NCBI RefSeq assembly: GCF_007997015.1
Contig: NZ_VOSM01000007.1
Span: forward strand, 228,747 to 292,746
Origin: Lujinxingia vulgaris
GTDB taxonomy: Bacteria > Myxococcota_A > Bradymonadia > Bradymonadales > Bradymonadaceae
Direction: 5' to 3'
Length of the DNA stretch: 64,000 nt
Within the stretch, counting starts at the first letter, position 1. Every line of letters starts with the position of its first letter. The translations under genes and the position numbers were made by a program. The notes beneath the pieces are model-generated. The model was not told the origin of the DNA and ran no database searches. It saw only the letters and a list, made by a program, of their open reading frames with translations. This document shows positions 18,044-28,833 of this stretch, in pieces.

Positions 18044-19204
18044 ATGAGCTCGACGGCGACGAAGGCGGTAGATGCAACTCAACTCTCTGCGGCGCTCGAC
18101 CCGCATCGGCGCCACTCGGTGGCCCGGGCGCTGGCCGAGGTGCTCACGGGCAAGGAGCGCGTGGCGCTGGTGGGCTGGCAGGCGGCCACCTACATTGGCG
18201 AGGCTGCCGGTGAGGCGTCGAAGGTGGTGGTGATTCTGGAGGATGCGGCGGGCTGTGAGCAGGCGCGCCAGGCGGCCTCAACCCTGGGCGTGGCCGCGAA
18301 GGTCGAGGTGATGCAGGGCAAACTGACCGAGGTGGAGCTTGAGGCCCGCGCCGATGTGGCGATGTACCTGCCGAGCTCGACCTGGATGATGGAGGGGCCG
18401 GATGCGGCGGTGCTGCGCAATGCGGCGCTTCAGGTGCTTAAGCCGGGCGGGCGACTGATCCCCTGGCGGGTGGCGCAGCTGATGGAGCTTGCCTCGGTGC
18501 CGGTCTCAGCCGGAGCGCTGGAGGCGCGGGCTGCCCGGGTGGGGCGGCCGGGGGAGCCGGTGGCTATTTTGAGCGAGTCCAAACATTTTCTGACCACCGA
18601 GTTCGCAAGCGCCGCCCCTGAGCAGGCAGGCGTTGACGATACGATCTTCATCAACGCCCTGCTCGGCGGGGTTGCCAGCGGCCTGCGCTTGAGCTCGATG
18701 GTGGAGCTTGTCCCGGGTGTAGCGCTCGTCAGCTCTCAGCAGGCCGCAAGCGCCATCCTCGCGCCCTTTAAAGACGACGTGCGCGTCGATGCCGGCCAGA
18801 CCTTAAGCGTGCACGTGCGCTACCAGCCCGGCGAGGGCCTGGCGACGGCGAAGTTCAGCGCGCGCCTGGTCGAGAGCAGCCGCGAGGTCGGTGAGCTTCC
18901 CGACGATCATCACGTGGTGACCGGCTTTAAAGAGAAGGTCGCCGCGATGCTGCGAGAGGTCGACGCGATGGGCCGCGGCTCAGACCTCGATCGCGTCGTC
19001 AGCTACACCCGCCAACCCCACGGCGACGTCTCGCGGCTGACCGCGATGTTCTGGACGGTGGACGACGCCTTCCACAAACCGCTGCGCGAGCTGATCGAAG
19101 GCGTGCGCCGCGCCGGCGCCGAGGCCAGCGGGCATACCCCGGAAGATGAGACCATCTACCAGTGGATGCTCGAGGTCTATGAGGGCGTGCGCGCCGAGGG
19201 CTGA
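18044..19204 (+). CDS. Methyltransferase-like protein (PRMT-like fold)
   Basis: About 386 residues. The segment running AMYLPSSTWMMEG, then AVLRNAALQVLKPGGRLIPW, resembles the part of arginine-methyltransferase-type enzymes that follows the SAM site, and the C-terminal region looks like the beta-barrel half of that fold. The usual glycine-rich SAM motif is replaced by VALVGWQAATYIGEAAG, so SAM binding and activity are uncertain. ATG 18044 has AAGGAGG five bases upstream; ATG 18041 would be too close to it. The gene stands alone and ends at a strong terminator. It may be a small-molecule or protein methyltransferase, or a degenerate relative. Confidence 0.6.
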   Translation: MSSTATKAVDATQLSAALDPHRRHSVARALAEVLTGKERVALVGWQAATYIGEAAGEASKVVVILEDAAGCEQARQAASTLGVAAKVEVMQGKLTEVELEARADVAMYLPSSTWMMEGPDAAVLRNAALQVLKPGGRLIPWRVAQLMELASVPVSAGALEARAARVGRPGEPVAILSESKHFLTTEFASAAPEQAGVDDTIFINALLGGVASGLRLSSMVELVPGVALVSSQQAASAILAPFKDDVRVDAGQTLSVHVRYQPGEGLATAKFSARLVESSREVGELPDDHHVVTGFKEKVAAMLREVDAMGRGSDLDRVVSYTRQPHGDVSRLTAMFWTVDDAFHKPLRELIEGVRRAGAEASGHTPEDETIYQWMLEVYEGVRAEG

Positions 19205-19224
19205 GGCGCGTTGACCCCAAACGC

Positions 19225-19256
19225 AAAAAGGCTCCCCGCGATGGGGAGCCTTTTTT
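19225..19256. terminator. Bidirectional intrinsic terminator
   Basis: Stem AAGGCTCCCC (about 19228-19237) with GGGGAGCCTT (19243-19252), a 5-base loop, T6 on the plus strand and A5 before the stem. It can end the methyltransferase-like gene and the minus-strand tRNA transcript. Confidence 0.92.
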
Positions 19257-19289
19257 AGCCTGATTCGGTGACCATTGTCGGTCCCGGAA

Positions 19290-19362
19290 AGCCAACGACC
19301 GGATTTGAACCGGTGACCTGCTCATTACGAGTGAGCTGCTCTACCAGCTGAGCTACGTTGGC
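19290..19362 (-). tRNA. tRNA-Thr, anticodon CGU
   Basis: The minus strand from 19362 folds as a tRNA: acceptor GCCAACG with CGTTGGC, D arm GCTC-GAGC, anticodon stem GCTCA/TGAGC around loop CTCGTAA (anticodon CGT), and T arm with GGTTCAAATCC. The 3' CCA is not encoded. The CGU anticodon reads ACG threonine codons, which are frequent in this GC-rich genome. Confidence 0.96.
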
Positions 19363-19379
19363 GCGCTCAAGCGGCACTT

Positions 19380-19408
19380 TGTCTATCCAAGAAGGGGGTG
19401 GACGTCAA
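19380..19408 (-). promoter_or_regulatory. Promoter of tRNA-Thr
   Basis: Minus strand TTGACG (19408-19403), exactly 17 bases, then TAGACA (19385-19380), 18 bases before the mature tRNA 5' end. Both boxes are close to the housekeeping sigma consensus. Confidence 0.7.
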
Positions 19409-19438
19409 GAGGTCGTGGTGCGAAAAGATGCGGGTGTT

Positions 19439-19467
19439 TTGCGATCAACGCGGGGTTGCTTCATAAC
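19439..19467 (+). promoter_or_regulatory. Candidate promoter of the OmpA-family gene
   Basis: TTGCGA (19439-19444), 17 bases, then CATAAC (19462-19467), about 85 bases before the ATG at 19552. Confidence 0.45.
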
Positions 19468-19551
19468 AAAGATCGTCCCGGAGTTCCGGGTCGCAACAAT
19501 CATCGATGGGATATGCGCGCGACATGCGGCGCGCCGAGTTGGAGTAATAGG

Positions 19552-21249
19552 ATGATGTCGTTGAGTCGAGCAAAGACGTGGAAGGTTGGGAGCGCGGCGC
19601 TGCTGGCAGCGCTGATGGGGGTGAGCTCGACGGCCACCGCCCAGGAGGCCGGTGGCTTTGATGCGCAGACCTTTCAGCCGGCGCTGAGCCCCTCGGCGGT
19701 CTTTTCAGTGGACGGCTCACGCACCTATGAGCACCGCCAGATCTACGGTGGATTGCTCTTCAACTGGGCCAACGACCCGCTCGTCATGGAGTACGAAGAC
19801 GGCAGCCGCGAAGCTGTCATCGAGAGTCAACTCGCCGCGCATCTGAGCGCGGGGATCGGGCTTTTTGACCGCTATCAGGTGGAGCTGGCGCTGCCGATCT
19901 ACTTCAGCAACAGCGGCGACTACCAGGGGCAGTCTTTTGGTGGGGCTGGCGTCGGTGATCTGGCGCTGCGCGGTAAGGCGCACATCCTCTCGCTGGCCGA
20001 TGGGCGCTTCGGGCTGGGGGCGGGGCTTGACTTAAGCCTCCCCACAGGCGTGCAGGACGCCTATTTAGGCTCGCGCACCGTCACGGCGACCCCGCGGGTG
20101 ATGGCTGATTATCGTCTGGACACGCCGGCCGGCGGGCTTTTGCTTGCCGCAAACCTGGGCGCCCGCCTGCGCGGCACCGACGACGTGCATGATGCTCGCA
20201 TTGGCCCGAACTTAAGCTACGGCGTGGGCGCGGAGCTTGAGGCGATTGCCGATGTGCTCTTTGTAGGGGCGGAGCTCTTCGGCTCGGCGGTGCTCACCGA
20301 GCCGGCGCGGGCGAAGTCGCCGTTGGAAGCGCTGATCGGCGTGCGCTGGGCCGCCACCGAGACCTGGTCGCTCACCCTCGCCGGCGGCGGTGGTCTGGTC
20401 GGCGGGCTCGGCAGCGCGGCGCAACGTGGCTTGCTCGGCGTGAGCTACCGGCCCGCCCCCACCCCCGACTCTGGCGAGGTGGTGCCCACCGAAAAGATCG
20501 TCTGCGAGTTCGATGCGCCTCCCGGTTACGAAGGCCCCCGCGACGCGCAGGGCTGCCCGGTCGTCGAAGAGCAGGGCTGCGCCAGCCTCACCGAAGACTG
20601 GCAGGGCGCCGTCGACGAAGATGGCTGCCCCATCCTCGATCAGGACGGCGACGGCATCCCCGACAGCGAAGACGCATGCCCCACTGAGCCCCAGGACTTC
20701 GACGGGTTGGGTGTAGCCAACGGTTGCCCGCAGGAAGATGTCGATGGCGACGGCATCCTCGACGTCGAAGATCGTTGCCCTACCGAGCCCGGGCTGCGTC
20801 TGCATGAAGGATGCCCCCCGCCGGTGCAAAAAGCGGTGCGCGAGGGCGATGAGATTCGCATCCTCGACAAGGTCTTCTTTCAGACCGACAAAGCCGTGAT
20901 CCTGGAAGACTCCTTTGAGCTTCTCGACCAGGTCGCGCTGATTATGCGCACCAACCCCGACATCATGCTCATTGAGGTCGCGGGCCACACCGACCGCCGC
21001 GGCGACGCCGACTACAACATGATGCTCTCGGAGGAGCGCGCCAAGACGGTGCGTGAGTACTTGATCAATCAGGGGCAGGTCGATGCCTCGCGCGTCGTCG
21101 CGCGTGGCTACGGACAGACCGAGCTGCTGATCGACGAAGACACCGATGAGGCGCACGCGGCCAATCGCCGCGTGGAGTTCCGCATCCTGGAGCAGGGCAG
21201 CGACGAGGCGGGGAGCCCTGAAGAGACCGAGGCGCCCGCCGAGCCCTAA
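19552..21249 (+). CDS. OmpA-family outer-membrane protein with type-3 (calcium) repeats
   Basis: About 565 residues. The start at 19552 gives a signal peptide ending near TATAQ, with GGAG seven bases upstream. The N-terminal half (about 25-310) is rich in alternating hydrophobic strands, as in a transmembrane beta-barrel. A linker with Asp-rich thrombospondin type-3 repeats follows (about 360-430; DQDGDGIPDSEDACP, DVDGDGILDVEDRCP). The C-terminal OmpA peptidoglycan-binding domain has VAGHTDRRGDADYN, LSEERAKTVREYL and NRRVEFRI. It should link the outer membrane to the cell wall. Its TAA stop overlaps the TAG stop of the convergent LysR gene. Confidence 0.9.
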   Translation: MMSLSRAKTWKVGSAALLAALMGVSSTATAQEAGGFDAQTFQPALSPSAVFSVDGSRTYEHRQIYGGLLFNWANDPLVMEYEDGSREAVIESQLAAHLSAGIGLFDRYQVELALPIYFSNSGDYQGQSFGGAGVGDLALRGKAHILSLADGRFGLGAGLDLSLPTGVQDAYLGSRTVTATPRVMADYRLDTPAGGLLLAANLGARLRGTDDVHDARIGPNLSYGVGAELEAIADVLFVGAELFGSAVLTEPARAKSPLEALIGVRWAATETWSLTLAGGGGLVGGLGSAAQRGLLGVSYRPAPTPDSGEVVPTEKIVCEFDAPPGYEGPRDAQGCPVVEEQGCASLTEDWQGAVDEDGCPILDQDGDGIPDSEDACPTEPQDFDGLGVANGCPQEDVDGDGILDVEDRCPTEPGLRLHEGCPPPVQKAVREGDEIRILDKVFFQTDKAVILEDSFELLDQVALIMRTNPDIMLIEVAGHTDRRGDADYNMMLSEERAKTVREYLINQGQVDASRVVARGYGQTELLIDEDTDEAHAANRRVEFRILEQGSDEAGSPEETEAPAEP

Positions 21250-22187
21250 CCCGAAGTCGAGCCCTGTGGCCCGGAGGCGGTGTGTTCGCTTCGGGCCAGC
21301 AGGCTGCTCTGGCGCATCAGATCTAAAAAAGCCTGGGCGGCCGCCGGCAGCGTGCGGTCGCTGCGGTAGCAGACCGCCAGCGTGCGTCGGAGCGGGTTGG
21401 CCCGCGCCATCAAGCCGTGCTCGCTGCCGGTGAGGGCGTGCTGGCTGACGAAGGCCGCGCCGATGCCCTGGGCAACCATCTGCTTGAGTGACTCAATCGA
21501 GCGCAGTTCCATGACGATGTCGGCGTCGACGCCGGCCTCCAGAATGCGCGCGTCGATGAGGTTTCGCACCGCCGAGCCGGCCTCAAAGAGCACCAGCGGG
21601 ACGCCGGCCAGATCTTCCCATCCGAAGTCGCGCTGGTGGCTGAGCTCGAATCGTGGCGGCACCAGCAGGCGCAGCTCATCGTCGATCCACTGCTCCACGT
21701 GCAGCTTGCCCGCGCCGCTGTCGCCGCTGGGCTGGCGCACCGGAAGGGTGACCACCCCAAGATCGAGCACGCCCGAGAGCACGTCCTCGACCACCGACTG
21801 AGACGGCTGCTCGCGCACGAAGAAACGAATCGCCGGGTTGGCCTCGTGAAAGCGGGCCAGAAGGGGCGGCAGCAAAAAGGTCGTGGCCGTGGCTCCGCCC
21901 CCGATCGAGAGGGCGCCGCGCTGCAGCCCGCTGAGCTGGTCGAGCGCGCTGCGCGCATCCTCCAGCCGGGAGAGGGCCTCCTGGGCGTAGGGCAAAAAGG
22001 TCTGGCCGGACTGCGTGAGCACAAGCCCCGAGGAGGTGCGGTCGAAGAGGCGCTGGCCCAGTGATTCTTCCAGGCGCGCGAGCTGAGCGCTGACCGCCGG
22101 CTGGGTCAGATGAAGGCGAGCGGCCGCGCGGGTCATATGGCCTTCATTTGCCAGCATCAAAAAGGTGCGTAAATGGCTCAGCTCCAT
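21246..22187 (-). CDS. LysR-family transcriptional regulator
   Basis: A 313-residue regulator. The first 60 residues form the winged helix-turn-helix (MELSHLRTFLMLANEG, then TQPAVSAQLARLEESLGQRLFDRT), followed by a two-lobed co-inducer-binding domain (LSIGGGATATTFLLPPLLARF; VAQGIGAAFVSQHAL). ATG 22187 is chosen because the helix-turn-helix begins there and GAGGAGAAC precedes it. It is transcribed divergently from acnA with a 208-base AT-richer gap, the usual arrangement for a LysR protein and its target, so control of aconitase is a reasonable guess. The inducer is unknown. Confidence 0.92.
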   Translation of the reverse strand: MELSHLRTFLMLANEGHMTRAAARLHLTQPAVSAQLARLEESLGQRLFDRTSSGLVLTQSGQTFLPYAQEALSRLEDARSALDQLSGLQRGALSIGGGATATTFLLPPLLARFHEANPAIRFFVREQPSQSVVEDVLSGVLDLGVVTLPVRQPSGDSGAGKLHVEQWIDDELRLLVPPRFELSHQRDFGWEDLAGVPLVLFEAGSAVRNLIDARILEAGVDADIVMELRSIESLKQMVAQGIGAAFVSQHALTGSEHGLMARANPLRRTLAVCYRSDRTLPAAAQAFLDLMRQSSLLARSEHTASGPQGSTSG

Positions 22188-22261
22188 CGTTCTCCTCAGG
22201 TTGAAGGGGCGCCTGGTGCAAAAGGGCGTGTGGGGCATCGTGGATTCAAGGGCGCCTCGGG

Positions 22262-22312
22262 TGTCATAAGCAGAATTAATCGAAAGTATAGAGTGAATCA
22301 ATTTTACTTATC
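22262..22312. promoter_or_regulatory. AT-rich control region between the LysR gene and acnA
   Basis: This 50-base stretch is much more AT-rich than its surroundings. It contains a minus-strand TATACT (22290-22285) suited to the LysR gene and an ATAAG / CTTAT pair (22266-22270 and 22305-22309) that could mark a regulator site. Confidence 0.4.
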
Positions 22313-22395
22313 TGCACGCCGTTCTTAGCATCCTGCCTGACGTAAATGACTGGTAGACGAGCAGAAATCGCAACGCTAACCGCAGAGGATTTCCC

Positions 22396-25149
<2,754 letters not shown>

Positions 25150-25196
25150 GGTTGATGCGACGACGCGCCAGGTGATGGTGACTCGGCGCTGAGGTC

Positions 25197-25240
25197 AAAA
25201 AGCCGCCCCCGACGCGTCAGCGTCGGGGGCGGCTTTTTTT
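25197..25240. terminator. Intrinsic terminator after acnA
   Basis: A perfect 15-bp GC-rich stem (25201-25215 with 25220-25234), loop GTCA, followed by seven T and preceded by an A run. Confidence 0.94.
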
Positions 25241-25286
25241 GGATCTTGGGAAGCGCGCGCAGGTGTGCGACAGTGTGTGATAGCAC

Positions 25287-25315
25287 TTGAATTGAGGCCG
25301 TCGATTCACTAATAA
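25287..25315 (+). promoter_or_regulatory. Candidate promoter of the FG-GAP lipoprotein
   Basis: TTGAAT (25287-25292), 17 bases, then TAATAA (25310-25315). The leader that follows carries a perfect 7-bp hairpin at 25350-25367, 26 bases before the start codon, which could affect mRNA stability or translation. Confidence 0.42.
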
Positions 25316-25392
25316 GTCGGCGAATTCGTTTCATAAGGTCATATGTGCGGGCTCCCGGGCGGGAGCCGGCCAACGATAGCTTGAGGGATGCG

Positions 25393-27699
25393 ATGAAAGA
25401 GCGATTCACCAGGTGGATGATCGGCGGCGCGATGGGTGCGCTGGCGCTGGGCGCTGCGGCTTGTGGCGAAGACCCCGTAACCGGCGGTATCGGCCAGGGC
25501 AGCCCCTGCCAGATCGATGAGGACTGCGGACCGGGCCTGGTGTGCAGCGCGGGCTTCTGCGCCGAAGATCCCAACGGCAACATCGAGGAAGACACCGACG
25601 AGGATCCGATCGACCCCAACGATCCCGACGGCGGCGATGACACCGATACGGGCAACGACCCTGACACCGATACGGGCAACGACCCCGATCCGGACACCGG
25701 CACCGATCCCATCGACCCGGTCGACCCCGGTGTGGACCGTCGCGACGATCGGCCGGTAAACCCGCAGTGCGTCTATGGTGAGCGTGGCGATACCTTCGTG
25801 CCTGATGAGACCTGGTCCTTCCGCGTGGAGGGTTCGATCCCTTACGTCACCTACGATGGCCACGGCAGCGCCGATGCATTTGCCGGCCACGCCATCAATC
25901 AGGTCATGATGACGCCGGCGGTGGCCAACCTCACCGACGACAACGACGACGGCATCATCAACGAGCAGGACATCCCCGAGGTCATCTTCACGACCTTCTT
26001 GACCAACGAGGTCAGCAGCTGGGATACGCTTGTCACCGGCGTGTTGCGCGCGGTCAGCGGCGATGACGGCAGTCACCTCTGGAGCGTGGGCTACCGTGAG
26101 ATCGAGGCCTTCCGCGGCAAGGCCGTGGCCGACTACCGCGTGAGCGTCGGCTTTCAGCCGGCTGCCAGCGTGGCCGTGGGCGATATCAACAATGATGGCA
26201 AGTCCGAGATCATCGCCGCGCTCTTCGACTACCAGACTTTCGGGCACCTGGGCTTTGCGGCCCTCAACAATGAGGGCGAGATCCTGTGGATCTCCGATGA
26301 CGTGTCGCCGACGCTTAACAACTGGTGGGGCGGCCCCTCCATCGCGGACATCGATGGCGACGGTGAGCCCGAGATTGTGGTCGGCTCGGTGGTCTATGAT
26401 AACCAGGGTCGCCTGATGTGGGACGGCCGCGAGGCCCCTGGTCTGAGCGCGACGGACACCCTGGGCACCAACCGCGACCTGGGCCCGCTGAGCGTGGTCG
26501 CCGACCTCGATCTTCTCAATGACTCTCCCACGGGCACCCGCACCCAGGAGATCATCACCGGCAACGCGGTCTTCACCCAGGACGGTCAGAAGTTGTGGGA
26601 GAGCCCGCTGGCAGACGGCTTCCCGGCTGTGGCCGACTTCAACGGCAGCGGCTTCCCCGAGGTTGTGGTGGTCAGCGACGGCACCGTGCGCATTCACGAT
26701 GGCCGCACCGGCACGCTTGTCTGGGGTCCGGTCACCGTGGGCGCCGGCCGCCTGGGCGCGCCGACGATCGCGGACTTCACCGGCGACGGGCGCAACGAGA
26801 TCGGCATCGCCGGCAGCACCAAATACGTCACGCTGCGTGTCGACTACGGTCTTCCCGGCGCCAACAACACGCCGAGCTACGGCGACGCGATGCTCTGGGA
26901 GCGCACCACTCAGGACCAGTCCAGCAACGTGACCGGCTCCAGCGTCTTTGACTTCAACGGCGATGGTCGTGCCGAAGTTGTCTACAACGATGAGCTCTAC
27001 CTGCGCGTCTTTGACGGCCCCACCGGCCAGGTGCTTTTTGAAGCGGAGAACCCCTCGTTCACCGCCCTGGAGAACCCGGTGATCGTCGACGTCGACAACG
27101 ACGGAACGGCCAACATCGTGGTGGCGACCAACGACTTTGAGTGCGGCGACCAGATCGCCTGCACCCCGGGCACCGCCGGTCTGCGCGTCTTCGCCGACGC
27201 CAACGACAACTGGGTGGCCACCCGCCGCATCTGGAACCAGCACGCCTACAGCATCAACAACGTCAACGAAGACGGCTCTATCCCCGCCGAGCCCACGCCC
27301 AGCTACCGCGACCACAACACCTTCAGGCTCAACAGCCTGACCACCATCGATCCGCAGGCGGCGCCCGATCTTCTGGCCGAGGCCCCCGAGGTCAGCGCCG
27401 ATGGTTGTGGCATGATGGTGAGCGTGTGGGTGACCAACTCCGGCGCGGTCAACGTCGGTCCGGATATGGCGGTGAGCTTCTACGTGGTGCGTAACGGCAA
27501 CCGCGAGTACCTGGACACCGGTTATACCACCCAGGGCCTGGAGCCCGGTCAGTCCGAGCGCGTGCGTATCGGCCTGAGCCTTCCCTCCGGGAGCTACGAC
27601 ATCATCGCGGTGGTCGATGATGTGAACGGCACCGGCGCTCGCAACGAGTGCAATGAGGACAACAACACCATCATGATCGAAGGCGGCTACTCCTGCTGA
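25393..27699 (+). CDS. FG-GAP/VCBS-repeat surface lipoprotein
   Basis: About 768 residues. The start at 25393 gives a signal peptide with lipobox LGAAAC, so it is a lipoprotein, probably surface exposed. The mature protein begins with a Cys-rich segment (CQIDEDCGPGLVCSAGFC), then an acidic low-complexity linker of DTDTGNDP-type repeats. A propeller follows with at least six FG-GAP-like calcium loops (DINNDGKSEIIAAL, DIDGDGEPEIVVGS, DFNGSGFPEVVVV, DFTGDGRNEIGIAG, DFNGDGRAEVVYND, DVDNDGTANIVVAT). The last 110 residues look like a CARDB-type adhesion domain. Likely role: adhesion or ligand binding outside the cell. Not further identified. Confidence 0.85.
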   Translation: MKERFTRWMIGGAMGALALGAAACGEDPVTGGIGQGSPCQIDEDCGPGLVCSAGFCAEDPNGNIEEDTDEDPIDPNDPDGGDDTDTGNDPDTDTGNDPDPDTGTDPIDPVDPGVDRRDDRPVNPQCVYGERGDTFVPDETWSFRVEGSIPYVTYDGHGSADAFAGHAINQVMMTPAVANLTDDNDDGIINEQDIPEVIFTTFLTNEVSSWDTLVTGVLRAVSGDDGSHLWSVGYREIEAFRGKAVADYRVSVGFQPAASVAVGDINNDGKSEIIAALFDYQTFGHLGFAALNNEGEILWISDDVSPTLNNWWGGPSIADIDGDGEPEIVVGSVVYDNQGRLMWDGREAPGLSATDTLGTNRDLGPLSVVADLDLLNDSPTGTRTQEIITGNAVFTQDGQKLWESPLADGFPAVADFNGSGFPEVVVVSDGTVRIHDGRTGTLVWGPVTVGAGRLGAPTIADFTGDGRNEIGIAGSTKYVTLRVDYGLPGANNTPSYGDAMLWERTTQDQSSNVTGSSVFDFNGDGRAEVVYNDELYLRVFDGPTGQVLFEAENPSFTALENPVIVDVDNDGTANIVVATNDFECGDQIACTPGTAGLRVFADANDNWVATRRIWNQHAYSINNVNEDGSIPAEPTPSYRDHNTFRLNSLTTIDPQAAPDLLAEAPEVSADGCGMMVSVWVTNSGAVNVGPDMAVSFYVVRNGNREYLDTGYTTQGLEPGQSERVRIGLSLPSGSYDIIAVVDDVNGTGARNECNEDNNTIMIEGGYSC

Positions 27700-27749
27700 G
27701 AGCCGACCGGGCTGCGGGTTGACAAGGCCCCGGCCGCTGCGGATGCTCG

Positions 27750-27792
27750 CGGGGACGACTGCCTTTGAGGTTGTCGTCCCCGTGTTGTTTTA
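27750..27792 (+). terminator. Probable terminator after the FG-GAP gene
   Basis: CGGGGACGAC (27750-27759) pairs with GTCGTCCCCG (27773-27782) across 13 bases and is followed by a broken T tract (TGTTGTTTT). Confidence 0.6.
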
Positions 27793-27847
27793 AGTCCGAG
27801 CTGTTGAATCACCCCGGGCGCCGTCGCGCGCCCCGCTGGAGCTCTTT

Positions 27848-28741
27848 ATGAACATCTGCCCGAACTGCGGCAAAGAGGTTGACGATAACGCACGCCACTG
27901 CGGGCATTGCGGCCATAAACTGCAGCTCGATCAGAAGAAGACCATGCTGGGCATGGCCGCGATCGATCCCCAGGAGCTGCAAAAGCGCATCGCCGAGGCG
28001 CGTCCCGCCGATCGTGAGGAGCCGGCGCCTGAAGAGGGGCAGCCCGACTCGCCGAGCGGTGCCGGACCGGCTCCCGAGATGGCGCCGACCGAGGTGATGG
28101 AGCCGATTCGCCTTCCCAAACCGGATAGCGCGAGCGCGCCGACGGAGCCCCCGGTGGCGCAGGACGAAGCTGAGCCCGACGACGCGCACGACGAGAGCGA
28201 CTTTGCGACGGGCCCCACCCAGGCCATGCCCTCGCTCACGCGCCCCACACCGGCAACCGATGGACCTCAGGAGCGCGCCGACGATCAAGGCCCGCTCCCC
28301 ACCCAGCCCACCGGACCGATGGAGGCGCTCCCCACCGGCGCACCTTCGGATGAGCCCGGGGAGTGGGACGCCCGCGATCTTCCCGATCCGCTGGCGGCCA
28401 CCGAGCTGGAGATGTCGCCCGTCGATCTCTCGAAGACCGGCCCGAGCGCGACGCCCGACGCCGACGTCAAGCCTGCGTCTGAACCCGCGTCCGATGCCTC
28501 CGAAGATCGCGCTCCGGGCGGGGCTCAGGTCGTCGTTGACGACGCGCCCTCGACTCCCACCGATGCCCCGGCCCTCACCCCCACGCCGGCCCAGGGACTG
28601 GCCGCGCAGCTTCCCGAGAACCTGGCGCGCCTGACCGAAGATCCCGAAAACAAAAAGCGCCTGATGCTCTTTGTGGGCGCGGTCGCCGTGGTGCTCCTGG
28701 GGTGTTGCATCTTGAGCGCGGTGCTCTCATTTATGTTCTGA
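27848..28741 (+). CDS. Zinc-ribbon protein with a C-terminal membrane anchor
   Basis: About 297 residues. The N-terminus is a zinc ribbon with CPNCG and CGHCG pairs spaced for one Zn. A long Pro/Ala/Glu/Asp-rich, low-complexity stretch (about residues 50-260) is probably disordered. A single hydrophobic span near the end (LFVGAVAVVLLGCCILSAVL) makes it tail-anchored with the ribbon in the cytoplasm. GGAG lies six bases before the ATG. Proteins of this layout often act as membrane-tethered sensors or adaptors, but no function can be assigned. Confidence 0.75.
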   Translation: MNICPNCGKEVDDNARHCGHCGHKLQLDQKKTMLGMAAIDPQELQKRIAEARPADREEPAPEEGQPDSPSGAGPAPEMAPTEVMEPIRLPKPDSASAPTEPPVAQDEAEPDDAHDESDFATGPTQAMPSLTRPTPATDGPQERADDQGPLPTQPTGPMEALPTGAPSDEPGEWDARDLPDPLAATELEMSPVDLSKTGPSATPDADVKPASEPASDASEDRAPGGAQVVVDDAPSTPTDAPALTPTPAQGLAAQLPENLARLTEDPENKKRLMLFVGAVAVVLLGCCILSAVLSFMF

Positions 28742-28772
28742 GTTGCGATGTTAAGTCTTTGATTTTGTTCAC

Positions 28773-28810
28773 AAAAAGCCCCGGGCGCTTGCGCGCCCGG
28801 GGCTTTTTTT
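28773..28810. terminator. Bidirectional terminator between convergent genes
   Basis: A 12-bp stem (28777-28788 with 28793-28804), loop TTGC, T7 on the plus strand and A5 on the opposite side. It separates the zinc-ribbon gene from the minus-strand dehydrogenase. Confidence 0.94.
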
Positions 28811-28833
28811 AATCACAACGACGTCGAGCGTGA

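Noticed and set aside
25339..27315. Long frame opposite the FG-GAP lipoprotein
   Set aside because: The Asp-rich FG-GAP coding strand gives Val/Ile-rich antisense sequence; no independent signals.
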